Under the pieces are notes generated by a model. The model ran no database searches and was not told the origin of the DNA. It was given only the letters and a program-made list of their open reading frames with translations. A DNA stretch of 13,681 bases from Flavobacteriales bacterium UBA4474 (GTDB lineage: Bacteria; Bacteroidota; Bacteroidia; Flavobacteriales_D; Sanyastnellaceae): positions 15,989 to 29,669 of the forward strand of contig DGOE01000030.1 in NCBI GenBank assembly GCA_002389295.1, read 5' to 3'. This document shows positions 1 to 7,503 of this stretch, one piece after another. How positions within the stretch are numbered: the first letter of the stretch is position 1; each line of letters opens with the position of its first letter. A program made the position numbers and the translations under genes.

Positions 1-915
1 GCCTCAGAAAAGAAAATCGAGCCCAAGGACTGGATGCCCGATGCGTACCGGAAAACCCTGGTGCGCCAGATCAGCCAGCACGCGCATTCCGAGATTGTCG
101 GAATGCTTCCGGAAGGAAATTGGATCAGCCGGGCCCCGAGCCTGAAGCGCAAGGCCATCCTGATGGCCAAGGTTCAAGACGAAGCCGGACACGGCCTTTA
201 CCTCTACAGCGCTTGCGAAACGCTGGGCGTGCAGCGCGACGACACCATCGCCGACCTCCACAGCGGCAAAGCCAAGTACAGCAGCATCTTCAACTACCCC
301 ACCTTGAACTGGGCCGACATCGGCGCCGTCGGTTGGTTGGTGGACGGTGCCGCCATCATGAACCAGGTGCCACTCTGCAAGTGCAGCTATGGCCCCTACG
401 CCCGGGCCATGGTCCGCGTGTGCAAGGAGGAGAGCTTCCATCAGCGCCAAGGCTTTCAGATCATGATGAACATGGCCGGCGGCACGGCTGAGCAAAAGGC
501 GATGGCACAAGACGCCCTCAACCGCTGGTGGTGGCCATCGTTGATGATGTTTGGTCCTCCGGATGACAACAGCCCCAACAGCGCGCAATCCATGGCATGG
601 AACATCAAGCGCTTCTCCAACGACGAGTTGCGCCAGAAATTCGTGGACCTGACGGTGCCCCAAGCTGAGCTCATTGGATTGACCATTCCGGATGCCGACC
701 TGCGGTGGAATGCGGAGACCGGACATTACGACATCGGCGAAATCGATTGGTCTGAATTCAAGCGCGTGGTCGCCGGTCACGGCCCCTGCAACAAGGAACG
801 GCTCGAAGCCCGCCGCAAAGCATGGGATGACGGCGCCTGGGTCCGAGAGGCCGCAGCCGCCCATGCCCAAAAACGCGCCAGCCGAAAGGCCGATGCCAAC
901 ACCGCCGCTGCTTAA
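1..915 (+). CDS. paaA: Phenylacetyl-CoA 1,2-epoxidase catalytic subunit PaaA (5' partial)
   Basis: This is the oxygenase subunit that epoxidises the aromatic ring of phenylacetyl-CoA, using a di-iron centre in a ferritin-like helical bundle. The frame is open from base 1, so 304 codons are visible and the true start lies upstream. The ATG at 34 is internal: the codons before it (...IEPKDW) match the conserved N-terminal part of PaaA. E. coli PaaA, recalled from memory, is about 309 aa, so only a short N-terminal piece is missing. Numbered from the first codon in the window, the expected ligand and active-site residues are present: E31, E61 and H64 (EAGH, bases 181-192), D115, and E144 and H147 (ESFH). 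The motifs LPEGNW, KYSSIFNYPTL and FGPPDDNSPNSA are intact. paaB follows after 11 nt. The family assignment is near certain; activity was not tested. Confidence 0.97.
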   Translation, partial: ASEKKIEPKDWMPDAYRKTLVRQISQHAHSEIVGMLPEGNWISRAPSLKRKAILMAKVQDEAGHGLYLYSACETLGVQRDDTIADLHSGKAKYSSIFNYPTLNWADIGAVGWLVDGAAIMNQVPLCKCSYGPYARAMVRVCKEESFHQRQGFQIMMNMAGGTAEQKAMAQDALNRWWWPSLMMFGPPDDNSPNSAQSMAWNIKRFSNDELRQKFVDLTVPQAELIGLTIPDADLRWNAETGHYDIGEIDWSEFKRVVAGHGPCNKERLEARRKAWDDGAWVREAAAAHAQKRASRKADANTAAA

Positions 916-926
916 ACCCCAACGCC

Positions 927-1214
927 GTGGAAAAGCAACAGTGGCCCCTTTGGGAAATCTTCATCCGCAGCAGGCAGGGACTCTCCCACCGGCACGTAGG
1001 CAGCCTGCACGCCGCCGATGCAGAGATGGCCATCGAAAACGCCCGTGACGTCTACACCCGCCGCCAAGAGGGCGTGAGCATTTGGGCGGTCCCCGCCAGC
1101 GAGATCACCGCCTCTTCCCCCGACGAAAAGGACGTCATGTTTGACCCGGCAGACGACAAGGTCTACCGCCACCCCACCTTTTATGACCTCCCCGACGAGG
1201 TCAAGAACATGTAA
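927..1214 (+). CDS. paaB: Phenylacetyl-CoA epoxidase subunit PaaB
   Basis: This small subunit of the PaaABC(D)E complex has no catalytic residues; in the family it bridges PaaA-PaaC heterodimers. The product is 95 aa, the usual length. The start is GTG at 927: the reading WPLWEIFIRSRQGLSHRHVG, the hallmark N-terminus, begins right after it, and the next in-frame ATG (1026) would remove this conserved block. Other family signatures are SLHAADAEMAIENARD, YTRRQEG, SIWAVPASEI and the C-terminal KVYRHPTFYDLPD. It lies 11 nt after paaA, and its TAA is directly followed by the ATG of paaC (TAAATG), so translational coupling is likely. No clear Shine-Dalgarno sequence is seen, which is normal for Bacteroidota. 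Confidence 0.96.
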   Translation: MEKQQWPLWEIFIRSRQGLSHRHVGSLHAADAEMAIENARDVYTRRQEGVSIWAVPASEITASSPDEKDVMFDPADDKVYRHPTFYDLPDEVKNM

Positions 1215-1976
1215 ATGGGCGCCACCATGAACGCGCGCTTCGAATACCTGCTCCGCCTCGGCGATGACGCCCTCATCTTGGGACAGATGCTGGGACTGTG
1301 GACGGGCCACGGCCCGGTGCTCGAAGAGGACATTGCCCTAACCAACATCGGACTGGACCAAATCGGCCAGGCCCGCGCTTGGCTGACCCTTGCGGGCAAA
1401 GCCGAAGACGCCGGCCGCGATGAGGACAAGCTCGCCTTCTTTCGCGACCAAGCGGACTTCCGCAACGCACAGCTTTGCGAGCGGCCCAACGGCCACTTCG
1501 GCGACACCATTGTCCGCCAATTCTTGTTTGACGCCTACGCTGTGCCCCTCCATGCGGCCCTCTCCAGCTCCTCCGATCCGGAAATCGCCGCCATTGCGCG
1601 CAAGAGCGCCAAGGAAAGCGCCTACCACTTGCGCCACAGCCGGGCTTGGATGCTCCGACTCGGTGACGGCACCGAAGAAAGCCACGACAAGGTGCAGCAG
1701 AGCCTAAACGATCTGCTCCCCTACGCAGGCGACCTCTTTTACGCGGACGCCGTGACCGCCCAGGCCACAGCCGAAGGTTGGGGCGCCGACCCCACCGCTT
1801 TGAGGGCACCTTGGACCACCGAACTGGACAGCACCTTGGCCGCAGCCGGACTGGAGCGCCCGCCTGCTGTGCCCGAACAAACCGGGGGCCGGGAAGGCCG
1901 ACATACCGAGCAGCTCTCTTTCTTGCTCGCCGAGATGCAGGTCCTGCCCCGCACCTATCCCGACGCCCAATGGTGA
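1215..1976 (+). CDS. paaC: Phenylacetyl-CoA epoxidase structural subunit PaaC
   Basis: This is the non-catalytic partner of PaaA, a ferritin-fold protein that in the family lacks the iron ligands and stabilises the catalytic subunit. The 253-aa product carries the family motifs LRLGDDALILGQ, LTNIGLDQIGQAR, PNGHFGDTIVRQ, KESAYHLRHS, RLGDGTEES, TGGREGRHTE and a C-terminal LAEMQVLPRTYPDAQW. Two starts are possible. ATG at 1215 abuts the paaB stop. ATG at 1227 gives MNARFEYLLRLGDD, closer to the E. coli N-terminus (MNQLTAYTLRLGDN) and to its length of about 248 aa. Neither has a Shine-Dalgarno sequence. I report the longer form, but the shorter is at least as plausible. The last codons overlap the start of paaD by 7 nt. 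Confidence 0.96.
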   Translation: MGATMNARFEYLLRLGDDALILGQMLGLWTGHGPVLEEDIALTNIGLDQIGQARAWLTLAGKAEDAGRDEDKLAFFRDQADFRNAQLCERPNGHFGDTIVRQFLFDAYAVPLHAALSSSSDPEIAAIARKSAKESAYHLRHSRAWMLRLGDGTEESHDKVQQSLNDLLPYAGDLFYADAVTAQATAEGWGADPTALRAPWTTELDSTLAAAGLERPPAVPEQTGGREGRHTEQLSFLLAEMQVLPRTYPDAQW

Positions 1977-2467
1977 CGCGTTCAGCCGACGATTGGCTGG
2001 CCGTTTTGCAGCAAATTCCAGACCCGGAAATCCCGGTGCTGAATATCGTGGAGATGGGCATCGTCCGCGGCGTCGAATGCACGGATTCTGCCGTACTCGT
2101 AAAAATTACGCCCACCTACATGGGCTGTCCAGCCATGGACGCCATCACCGACGACATCAAGGCGGCCCTGACGCCATTGGCCCGTGAGGAAAACCGGACC
2201 ATGACCGTGGAACTGGTCTACGCCCCTGCCTGGACCACCGATTGGCTCACCGTTGCCGCCCTCGACAAGCTGGAAGCCTATGGCATTGCCCCTCCTGGCA
2301 AAACCACCGACAAACGCGCGCTAAACGGCGAAGCACCGGAAGTGGCTTGCCCCAAATGCAAGAGCGCCCACACCACCCTGGTCAGCCTCTTCGGCTCTAC
2401 AGCATGCAAATCCCACTACCGCTGTAACGACTGCGCCGAGCCGTTCGACCACTTCAAGTGCATCTGA
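1970..2467 (+). CDS. paaD: Phenylacetate degradation protein PaaD (MIP18/DUF59 family Fe-S/di-iron maturation factor)
   Basis: PaaD is needed for phenylacetyl-CoA epoxidase activity and is thought to act in metal-centre assembly, like other DUF59/MIP18 proteins. The product is 165 aa, equal to E. coli PaaD. The N-terminal DUF59 domain has the signature IPDPEIPVLNIVEMGIVR (residues 16-33) and TPTYMGCPAMD with Cys53. The C-terminal part carries a Cys cluster suited to metal binding: CPKC (C127, C130), FGSTAC (C146), C152 and C155, then PFDHFKCI (C164) at the end. The ATG at 1970 lies in an ATGGTGA overlap with the paaC stop (1974-1976), typical of coupled translation. The frame is open farther upstream to 1778, but that part lies inside paaC and does not look like PaaD. 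It is the last gene of the operon here; no paaE follows. Confidence 0.96.
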   Translation: MVTRSADDWLAVLQQIPDPEIPVLNIVEMGIVRGVECTDSAVLVKITPTYMGCPAMDAITDDIKAALTPLAREENRTMTVELVYAPAWTTDWLTVAALDKLEAYGIAPPGKTTDKRALNGEAPEVACPKCKSAHTTLVSLFGSTACKSHYRCNDCAEPFDHFKCI

Positions 2468-2506
2468 ACGGCCCGGCGCAAAATCCGAGCGGGATATGTA
2501 CTGGGG

Positions 2507-2740
2507 TTAGAATCCAGCGTTGAGCAGCGGGAAGCCCCATTGCCCGCCATTGCCCGTGACTTGCATCACATAGGTTCCGGCCACTTGGGGGCGCTCTACA
2601 CGGTAGATATACCCTTCCTCAGCTTGTACCTGACCTGACCACACTGTGCGGCCAGCGGCATCGGTCATCCGCAATTGGGTCAAGCCCAGGTTGCTGCCAA
2701 ACACCAAAGACCAGTGGGTCGCATCCTCGCGCACTGTAAC
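2507..2740 (-). other. Divergent T9SS type A-like C-terminal sorting domain of the 1616-aa protein
   Basis: Residues 1540-1616 form a short all-beta end with the usual layout of Bacteroidota C-terminal sorting domains: a strand (WSLVFGSN), a middle motif MTDAAGRTVWSG corresponding to the common 'yd..Gr.v..g', then GTYVMQVTGNGGQWGF. The common PNP start motif and the basic residues near the end are absent; the protein ends LLNAGF. The paralogue ends in the same layout. The assignment rests on layout and position, not on a profile match. Confidence 0.6.
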
Positions 2741-5700
2741 CGGCGCTTCGAGCAGGCGTGCTTCGTTCCAATTGACCACCAAAAAGTCCAACGCTGTCAT
2801 ATCGGAACAGCTGCTGTTCCACGCATCCAGCATCACAGTGTACTCGCCAACGGCATCCACAGGGTGGAAAAGCGGCTCATTTTCTGCCACAACTTCGCCA
2901 TTGACCAGCCAACGGTAATCGTCCTCTCCTACACATGCCGGGAATGCCTCCAAAGCGGCACCTCCGATGGGGTCCATGACCACAACGGCATCGTACACGG
3001 CTTCGGCCGCTACAGCGGATTCATCAAACAGATCCAAGACCACCGTCTCTTCAAGACAGACATGGTCCACCTCCAAGGCATAGGTGCCTGGAGACAATCC
3101 AGCGATGGACACCTCGCCGCCCTGCTCCATGTTGGACCAAACCGCTTGGTTGCCCAACCTCAAGGACGTCTCAAAATCACCATGGCCATAGAGTTCGAAA
3201 TCAAGGCTCACCTCGCCGGCATTGCAAGCGGGCACCGTCCAGTCGAGGCCGAGCAACTCAGGCTCCTCGCCTTGTCCAATCTGGAACAAACGGTGCTCAG
3301 TGCCGCACATCATATCGGGACCGGCCACTACCAGTCCGTACTCACCTGGAAGCAGTCCTTCAAATACGGCCACATCCACAGCGCCGAGCACCTGCTCGAG
3401 CACATTGTATCCTCCGTCGGTGAGCAACACGTTTGTGGGCTCCTCACCGACCGTCACCGACACGCGGCCATCCTCAAGCTCCGGACAGCTCGGCGGGCGC
3501 GCTGAAACGCGTGCACTGGGCCGCACCCGCAGCACAAACCGGCCTTCAGCCGCCTCATTAGCGGGCAGCGTAAATGTCATTTCATCGCCAACCCGCGACA
3601 CCATCACCTCACCGGTCTCGGTATCCGTGATCGTCACGCAGACCTCCGCATCTTCAGTGAAGCCGACCACACGCATCGTGGTTTCCTTGTTTGCCTTTGT
3701 TTGTACAAACAAGTTCGCCTCAGCGTCCACAGGCAAGGCTTTTGAGACACAGGGCCATTCTCCACCGGCGAGGACGCCCATGCGGCTTTTATTGATCGAT
3801 GTAGAACGCATGAGGCTCAAGTCGTGGTCCCGATTGTATTCGACGGATCCGGCTTCACCAAAGCTGACCGAAGCCATGCCCACGCCGTAGACATTCTCAA
3901 TTTCAAGCAGCAACGTCGCATCAAAGACACCCTCATCGTCCGAACGCACAAAGTCCACATTGTCCGCGTTCACTGCGATTGCAGATGCAGGAATAGACAG
4001 CGTGCCCGTTGTATCCGTAGCGTGGTTCATGCGCACCCAATACCCCTGACCGGGCTGGATGTACTTGGGGGCTGAAGTCAATAAGCCGTTGGTCTTGGAG
4101 TACCGAACGAACTGTTTGGACTGGGTGTCGTAGATGGCATATTGATCCTCAATCAAACTGGAGTTTGTGCCATGGTCAATGACCGCATCCCAATCGAGAT
4201 ATGCCTGAAAAGGATTGCAAATCAGGTTCCAACCTTCGAAATTACTTCCCGGGGTGCGGGTAAGGTCTGTCGAGACACTGGCCCCGTCAACGTGGCTTCT
4301 CAACTTCCCCGCACTGTGCAAGGTGGGGTTCTGGCTACCATATGACATGGCCCAAGCTCCTCCACCTAAAGTGTCCATGGGGGTATTTGCCGTACCCGGA
4401 CTCACAATGGCACCGCCCTTTTCGTCCCAAAACAGGACTGTAGAAGACGAAGTTGGATAATCCGACCCCTCGACTCCAGAGTAATAGAAATCGGTCGCAT
4501 TCGCGAAATCCCCAATGCTCGCCCCATCCAATGGACTTCCTACCAGCGAGTATCCCCAAAAAGTAACACCATCACCATCAGGGGCGATGTAACGCTTAAC
4601 GACAGCACTTGCTGCTTGTTGGGAGCCCGTGTTGTTGTCTTCCAAGCTGGCACCACCAGAGGCGATTTTGTCCAGCATGCCCGTGCCATTGGCGTCAGAG
4701 GAGAATGTGAGCGTGTTGCCATCCATTTCCACCACGCCTTGGTCAATGTCCAGGACACCGTCGATTTGTGCGTCGGCAGCAAAAGTCACCCCCGCGCTGG
4801 CAATGCGCAGCGTGTCAAACCGCACATCCAGTCCAGAAACCGTCTGGGCGGATGCACCGGCGAGTTCCATACGTCCTGCAATGGCACTGCCATCATCAAT
4901 GGTCAAATCGCCCTTTACACGGAGGGTATCGCCTTGCGTGAGGTTCAACGATCCACCGGTGGCAAAGGTGAAGTCGTGCACTTCAACGCTGGTGACCCCA
5001 CTGGCCACGTCCATCTCTCCTTTGACGATGACCCGGCCCGTGCCGGAAATCGTTCCCCCTTGGTGGTGGAAATCACCATTGACCGTCAAGGTCAACCCAT
5101 CGGGAATGGCCAATTCAGCGCCAGATTCCAAGGTCAGTTCCCCCAAAGCATAGCTACCCGCAGGTACCGTCAGCTTGGTATTGGCAGAAATGACCGCGTG
5201 GCGGGTGCCATTCTCAGTGACCGAATGCACATCGATGTAAACACTGGAAGAGCCACAAGCATACCCCGCTTCACTGCAGGGCTTACCTCCCCAAATCACT
5301 TCATCGAATTCTCCATCCTTCCTGCTGTACGAGGTAGTCCAATCATATACACATGAACCATCATCACTGCGCGCCAAGAAGCCATCCGTCGGAGCCGCTT
5401 CATAGTTGCTGGCATCGGGATCCGTGCAACCTCTCTTCAATCCAGAAACCCCCACGTCATCAAAACCATAAGCGGATACTGAGTTGGTTCCGGAAGTATT
5501 GGTCTCCACTTCCACTTGTAGACCAAGGGTCCCTGAAGAAACCAATATCTTCTCGTTTACCGTCAGCGTTGCGCTCGAAACCCCAGTAATTTCAGCAAGC
5601 AGAGGCGATTGCAATGTGCCTCCATCCTCCCATCCGAAGTGAGCATAATCGGATGCAGCCTGGTTTCCAAGCCCCATCAACTGACCCGATACATAAACAC

Positions 5701-6229
5701 TATCGAATGCAGAAACATCAATCGATCGCGTGGTCCAACGCATGTAATCGCCAGTGGTATTCAGCGCCTTCATGATCGTATCCGAGTCCTGAACCTTCGT
5801 CGCAAAGTAGAAAGGTGATGGACTAACGCCTTCTCCTGTGCCTATGTCGGCATTCTCGAAATCAAAAGACCATTCCGTTTCAAGGGCCGCATTGTCCTCG
5901 TTTACTGTAGCGTCCCCATCGAGATCAACCGAACCATCATAACCGTAATCAAGCCCGCCTTGGGCAGCGCCATTCGCGGCGAAATTCTCTAGATAAACAG
6001 TCTGCAAATCAAATCCTTCACAAGTGCACGTTCCATCACCTGCATTCTTGTACAAATCAGAAAAATTAGCCGCATCCCCGTCGTCGCAGGCATCACCCAA
6101 GTACTTGCATTTGCTGACATCCTGGGTAATGGCCAGCGCACTGTAAGTGCAAGCACGCGGATCAGTACAACCTATATCCTGACAGTCGCCATTCCCGTCT
6201 TTTCCCGTCTGGCAATAACCTCCATATAC
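2507..6229 (-). repeat. Paralogous core, copy 1 (protein-level duplication)
   Basis: Residues 377-1616 of this protein align in order with residues about 745-2020 of the neighbouring giant protein. Matching anchors include CKYLGDACDDGD / CLYPGDECQAAV, WTTRSIDVS / WTTESIDVS, RGCTDPDASNY / KGCMSPDASNY, KRYIAPDGDG / ERYIAPDDDG, SSSTVLFWDE / SSSTVLFWNE, GWNLICNPFQAYLDWDAVID / GWNLVFNPYQAILDWDAVID, QPGQGYWVRM / NPGQGFWVRV, EPELLG / QPELLG and FELYGHGDF / FELYGSGDY. Nucleotide identity is patchy, so the duplication is old or strongly diverged. Confidence 0.9.
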
Positions 6230-7357
6230 AGAGATTTGCTCCAATTGGACAAACGACTCAGATTGAGCATATCCCTTGACCACCACGATTAACTTATTGG
6301 TGGCGGTGGTCGCTACAATAGAATCTACTGCGGTGAATTCCCCATGTACGTGAAACATTTCACGCTCAACGCCGTCCTCAATCAATACCAAAACCAGCCC
6401 ACCAGCGACATTGTCAGCATTCACAAAATCAGTGATTTCACTACCAATCAACCGCACCCGGGGATCCGTAATCTTGCTCAAGTCAAAAGAACGCGTCATC
6501 AGCGTTACATAATTTGAATCCGTTGTGGAGTTTCCTGTACGGTTGTACCTCAAATAACTTTCGCCCGCTGCGCTGCGCACCGAAACGCTGTTTTTCTGTT
6601 TTCCACCCATCAAGGACCAACCCGGGGCACCTGCAGCGGTGACACCCTCGACATGAGCGATGCCTTCTTCATCTGTTCCCGCAACCGAACCCTCAATTCC
6701 TGTACCAATGGCATAAGCCGAGAAGTCCTCCTCCATCAGCATGACCGTCGCATCTACATTGTCACAAGTCCCATCCGCATCCATGTCGATGCAACTGTCG
6801 CTGGCATCATCAACGCCATCCATATCGACATCTGTGAAATCCAAGGTCCCGGTAATGGAGACTTCATCCAAATAAACCGCACAGGTGAACCCATTGTGAA
6901 CGAGAATTTTTACCTGTAAACTCACATTGGCCGTGCACGCTTCATTTGATATGGCCAAGGATTCGAAATCATTGCCCACTTGCGAGGAAACCAAACGCTC
7001 AGTTCCGTCTTCAACGATGTACACGTATACACTGTCCGACCCTGTAAAACTGCCTGCCTCGGTCATGGAAACATTGAGCTTCAGAGCAGAATATCCCGCA
7101 ACAAAAACAGACTCTGAGACCCAAGTGGATGTTTCCAGCGCTGACGTCCAACCCAAATTCCCTGCAGACATGTTGAGTCCCCCAGGCACCCCACTGACAC
7201 CCCAGGAATAACGATCAGCTGACGAGGGGGTGTAGACAGTCTGAGAAGCAATAGCGCCTGCATTGTCCGAGAAATCCTCGGAATACAGCGTTACCTGCGC
7301 AAAAGCCGCAGGTGCTGCAAACAGCAGCAAAGCAAGGAGGAAATTATTGAGTTTCAT
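2507..7357 (-). CDS. Giant secreted multidomain surface protein with T9SS-type C-terminal domain (adhesin-like)
   Basis: The product is 1616 aa, secreted and probably anchored at the cell surface; I recognise no enzyme motif. Order of parts: signal peptide, residues 1-20 (likely cut AFA|QV); three beta-sandwich-like modules opening with E-[DN]-F and the first and third closing near D-[ED]-V-x-[IV]-[ST]-G (24-170, 206-379, 453-638); a thrombospondin-type-3-like Ca-binding segment (176-201); Cys-rich linkers (381-450 and 643-671, the latter GCTDPDASNY...DDGSC); a beta-solenoid-like stretch of short glycine-rich strands (700-905); a region with YIAP, WGYSLVGSP, GWNLICNPFQAYLDWD and YIQPGQGYWV (919-1110), seen in many Bacteroidota secreted proteins; two SprB-like modules (about 1290-1430); a PKD-like module (about 1470-1525); and a divergent T9SS-like C-terminus (1540-1616). 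The ATG at 7357 gives a clean signal peptide 17 nt after the expected transcript start. It is a paralogue of the gene upstream of it on the same strand. Adhesive or structural function is inference. Confidence 0.93.
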   Translation of the reverse strand: MKLNNFLLALLLFAAPAAFAQVTLYSEDFSDNAGAIASQTVYTPSSADRYSWGVSGVPGGLNMSAGNLGWTSALETSTWVSESVFVAGYSALKLNVSMTEAGSFTGSDSVYVYIVEDGTERLVSSQVGNDFESLAISNEACTANVSLQVKILVHNGFTCAVYLDEVSITGTLDFTDVDMDGVDDASDSCIDMDADGTCDNVDATVMLMEEDFSAYAIGTGIEGSVAGTDEEGIAHVEGVTAAGAPGWSLMGGKQKNSVSVRSAAGESYLRYNRTGNSTTDSNYVTLMTRSFDLSKITDPRVRLIGSEITDFVNADNVAGGLVLVLIEDGVEREMFHVHGEFTAVDSIVATTATNKLIVVVKGYAQSESFVQLEQISVYGGYCQTGKDGNGDCQDIGCTDPRACTYSALAITQDVSKCKYLGDACDDGDAANFSDLYKNAGDGTCTCEGFDLQTVYLENFAANGAAQGGLDYGYDGSVDLDGDATVNEDNAALETEWSFDFENADIGTGEGVSPSPFYFATKVQDSDTIMKALNTTGDYMRWTTRSIDVSAFDSVYVSGQLMGLGNQAASDYAHFGWEDGGTLQSPLLAEITGVSSATLTVNEKILVSSGTLGLQVEVETNTSGTNSVSAYGFDDVGVSGLKRGCTDPDASNYEAAPTDGFLARSDDGSCVYDWTTSYSRKDGEFDEVIWGGKPCSEAGYACGSSSVYIDVHSVTENGTRHAVISANTKLTVPAGSYALGELTLESGAELAIPDGLTLTVNGDFHHQGGTISGTGRVIVKGEMDVASGVTSVEVHDFTFATGGSLNLTQGDTLRVKGDLTIDDGSAIAGRMELAGASAQTVSGLDVRFDTLRIASAGVTFAADAQIDGVLDIDQGVVEMDGNTLTFSSDANGTGMLDKIASGGASLEDNNTGSQQAASAVVKRYIAPDGDGVTFWGYSLVGSPLDGASIGDFANATDFYYSGVEGSDYPTSSSTVLFWDEKGGAIVSPGTANTPMDTLGGGAWAMSYGSQNPTLHSAGKLRSHVDGASVSTDLTRTPGSNFEGWNLICNPFQAYLDWDAVIDHGTNSSLIEDQYAIYDTQSKQFVRYSKTNGLLTSAPKYIQPGQGYWVRMNHATDTTGTLSIPASAIAVNADNVDFVRSDDEGVFDATLLLEIENVYGVGMASVSFGEAGSVEYNRDHDLSLMRSTSINKSRMGVLAGGEWPCVSKALPVDAEANLFVQTKANKETTMRVVGFTEDAEVCVTITDTETGEVMVSRVGDEMTFTLPANEAAEGRFVLRVRPSARVSARPPSCPELEDGRVSVTVGEEPTNVLLTDGGYNVLEQVLGAVDVAVFEGLLPGEYGLVVAGPDMMCGTEHRLFQIGQGEEPELLGLDWTVPACNAGEVSLDFELYGHGDFETSLRLGNQAVWSNMEQGGEVSIAGLSPGTYALEVDHVCLEETVVLDLFDESAVAAEAVYDAVVVMDPIGGAALEAFPACVGEDDYRWLVNGEVVAENEPLFHPVDAVGEYTVMLDAWNSSCSDMTALDFLVVNWNEARLLEAPVTVREDATHWSLVFGSNLGLTQLRMTDAAGRTVWSGQVQAEEGYIYRVERPQVAGTYVMQVTGNGGQWGFPLLNAGF
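6755..6838 (-). other. Thrombospondin type 3-like calcium-binding segment
   Basis: Residues 174-201 of the 1616-aa protein contain two acidic loops of the D-x-D-x-D-G type (DVDMDGVDDASDSC and DMDADGTCDN) with two cysteines. This is the pattern of thrombospondin type 3 repeats, which bind calcium and act as stiff linkers in extracellular proteins. It joins the first and second E-D-F modules. Confidence 0.75.
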
Positions 7358-7381
7358 TGGCAGCAGATGTAATCTCGTCTA

Positions 7382-7406
7382 CAAATATACGAGTTAATCG
7401 AACAAA
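7382..7406 (-). promoter_or_regulatory. Bacteroidota-type promoter of the 1616-aa gene
   Basis: On the minus strand TATATTTG (7389 to 7382) matches the -7 consensus TAnnTTTG read by the Bacteroidota primary sigma factor. A TTTG (7406 to 7403) lies upstream, but with a 13-nt spacer, shorter than the usual 17-23, so the -33 element is doubtful. A start a few bases after the -7 box would give a 5' leader of about 15-20 nt before the ATG at 7357. No Shine-Dalgarno sequence is seen in the leader. Confidence 0.6.
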
Positions 7407-7444
7407 AAGGCGAATTCAGCAGTAGAATTTAATCTTTCGTCGCC

Positions 7445-7477
7445 AAAAAATTGTGCATTGTGCAAAAAATGGCACAA
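7445..7477 (-). terminator. Possible second intrinsic terminator in tandem
   Basis: Downstream of the main terminator on the minus strand, TTGTGCCATT can pair with AATGCACAA (9 bp with a one-base bulge, loop of about 8 nt), followed by T6 at 7450-7445. The stem is A/T-rich and weak, and its first bases overlap the T-run of the stronger terminator. It may be a back-up terminator or chance. Confidence 0.35.
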
Positions 7478-7503
7478 AAAAAATGGGGACCCCAGGCCCC
7501 CAT
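7476..7503 (-). terminator. Rho-independent terminator after the second giant gene
   Basis: Read on the minus strand, ATGGGG (7503-7498) pairs with CCCCAT (7488-7483) around a 9-nt loop, and eight T residues (7483-7476) follow, the last stem base counting as the first T. It lies 22 nt after the TAA of the giant gene (7525-7527). Its position and the clean T-run make it a convincing intrinsic terminator. Confidence 0.8.

Noticed and set aside
4..870. Long open frame (288 codons) on the minus strand opposite paaA
   Set aside because: It mirrors paaA codon by codon in a G+C-rich gene, resembles no known protein, and paaA is certain. It is a shadow frame.
1778..1969. In-frame upstream extension of paaD
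   Set aside because: It would overlap paaC by about 200 bp, its translation does not resemble PaaD, and the ATG at 1970 gives exactly the usual length.
2472..2493. Hairpin CCCG...CGGG between paaD and the convergent gene as a bidirectional terminator
   Set aside because: The stem is only 4 bp with a 14-nt loop and no T-run on either strand.
4616..5356. Plus-strand open frame of 246 codons, and similar ones at 2675-3505, 3222-3890 and 9713-10381
   Set aside because: All lie opposite the giant minus-strand genes, whose domain motifs and paralogy show they are the coding strand. The plus-strand translations have no recognisable motif.
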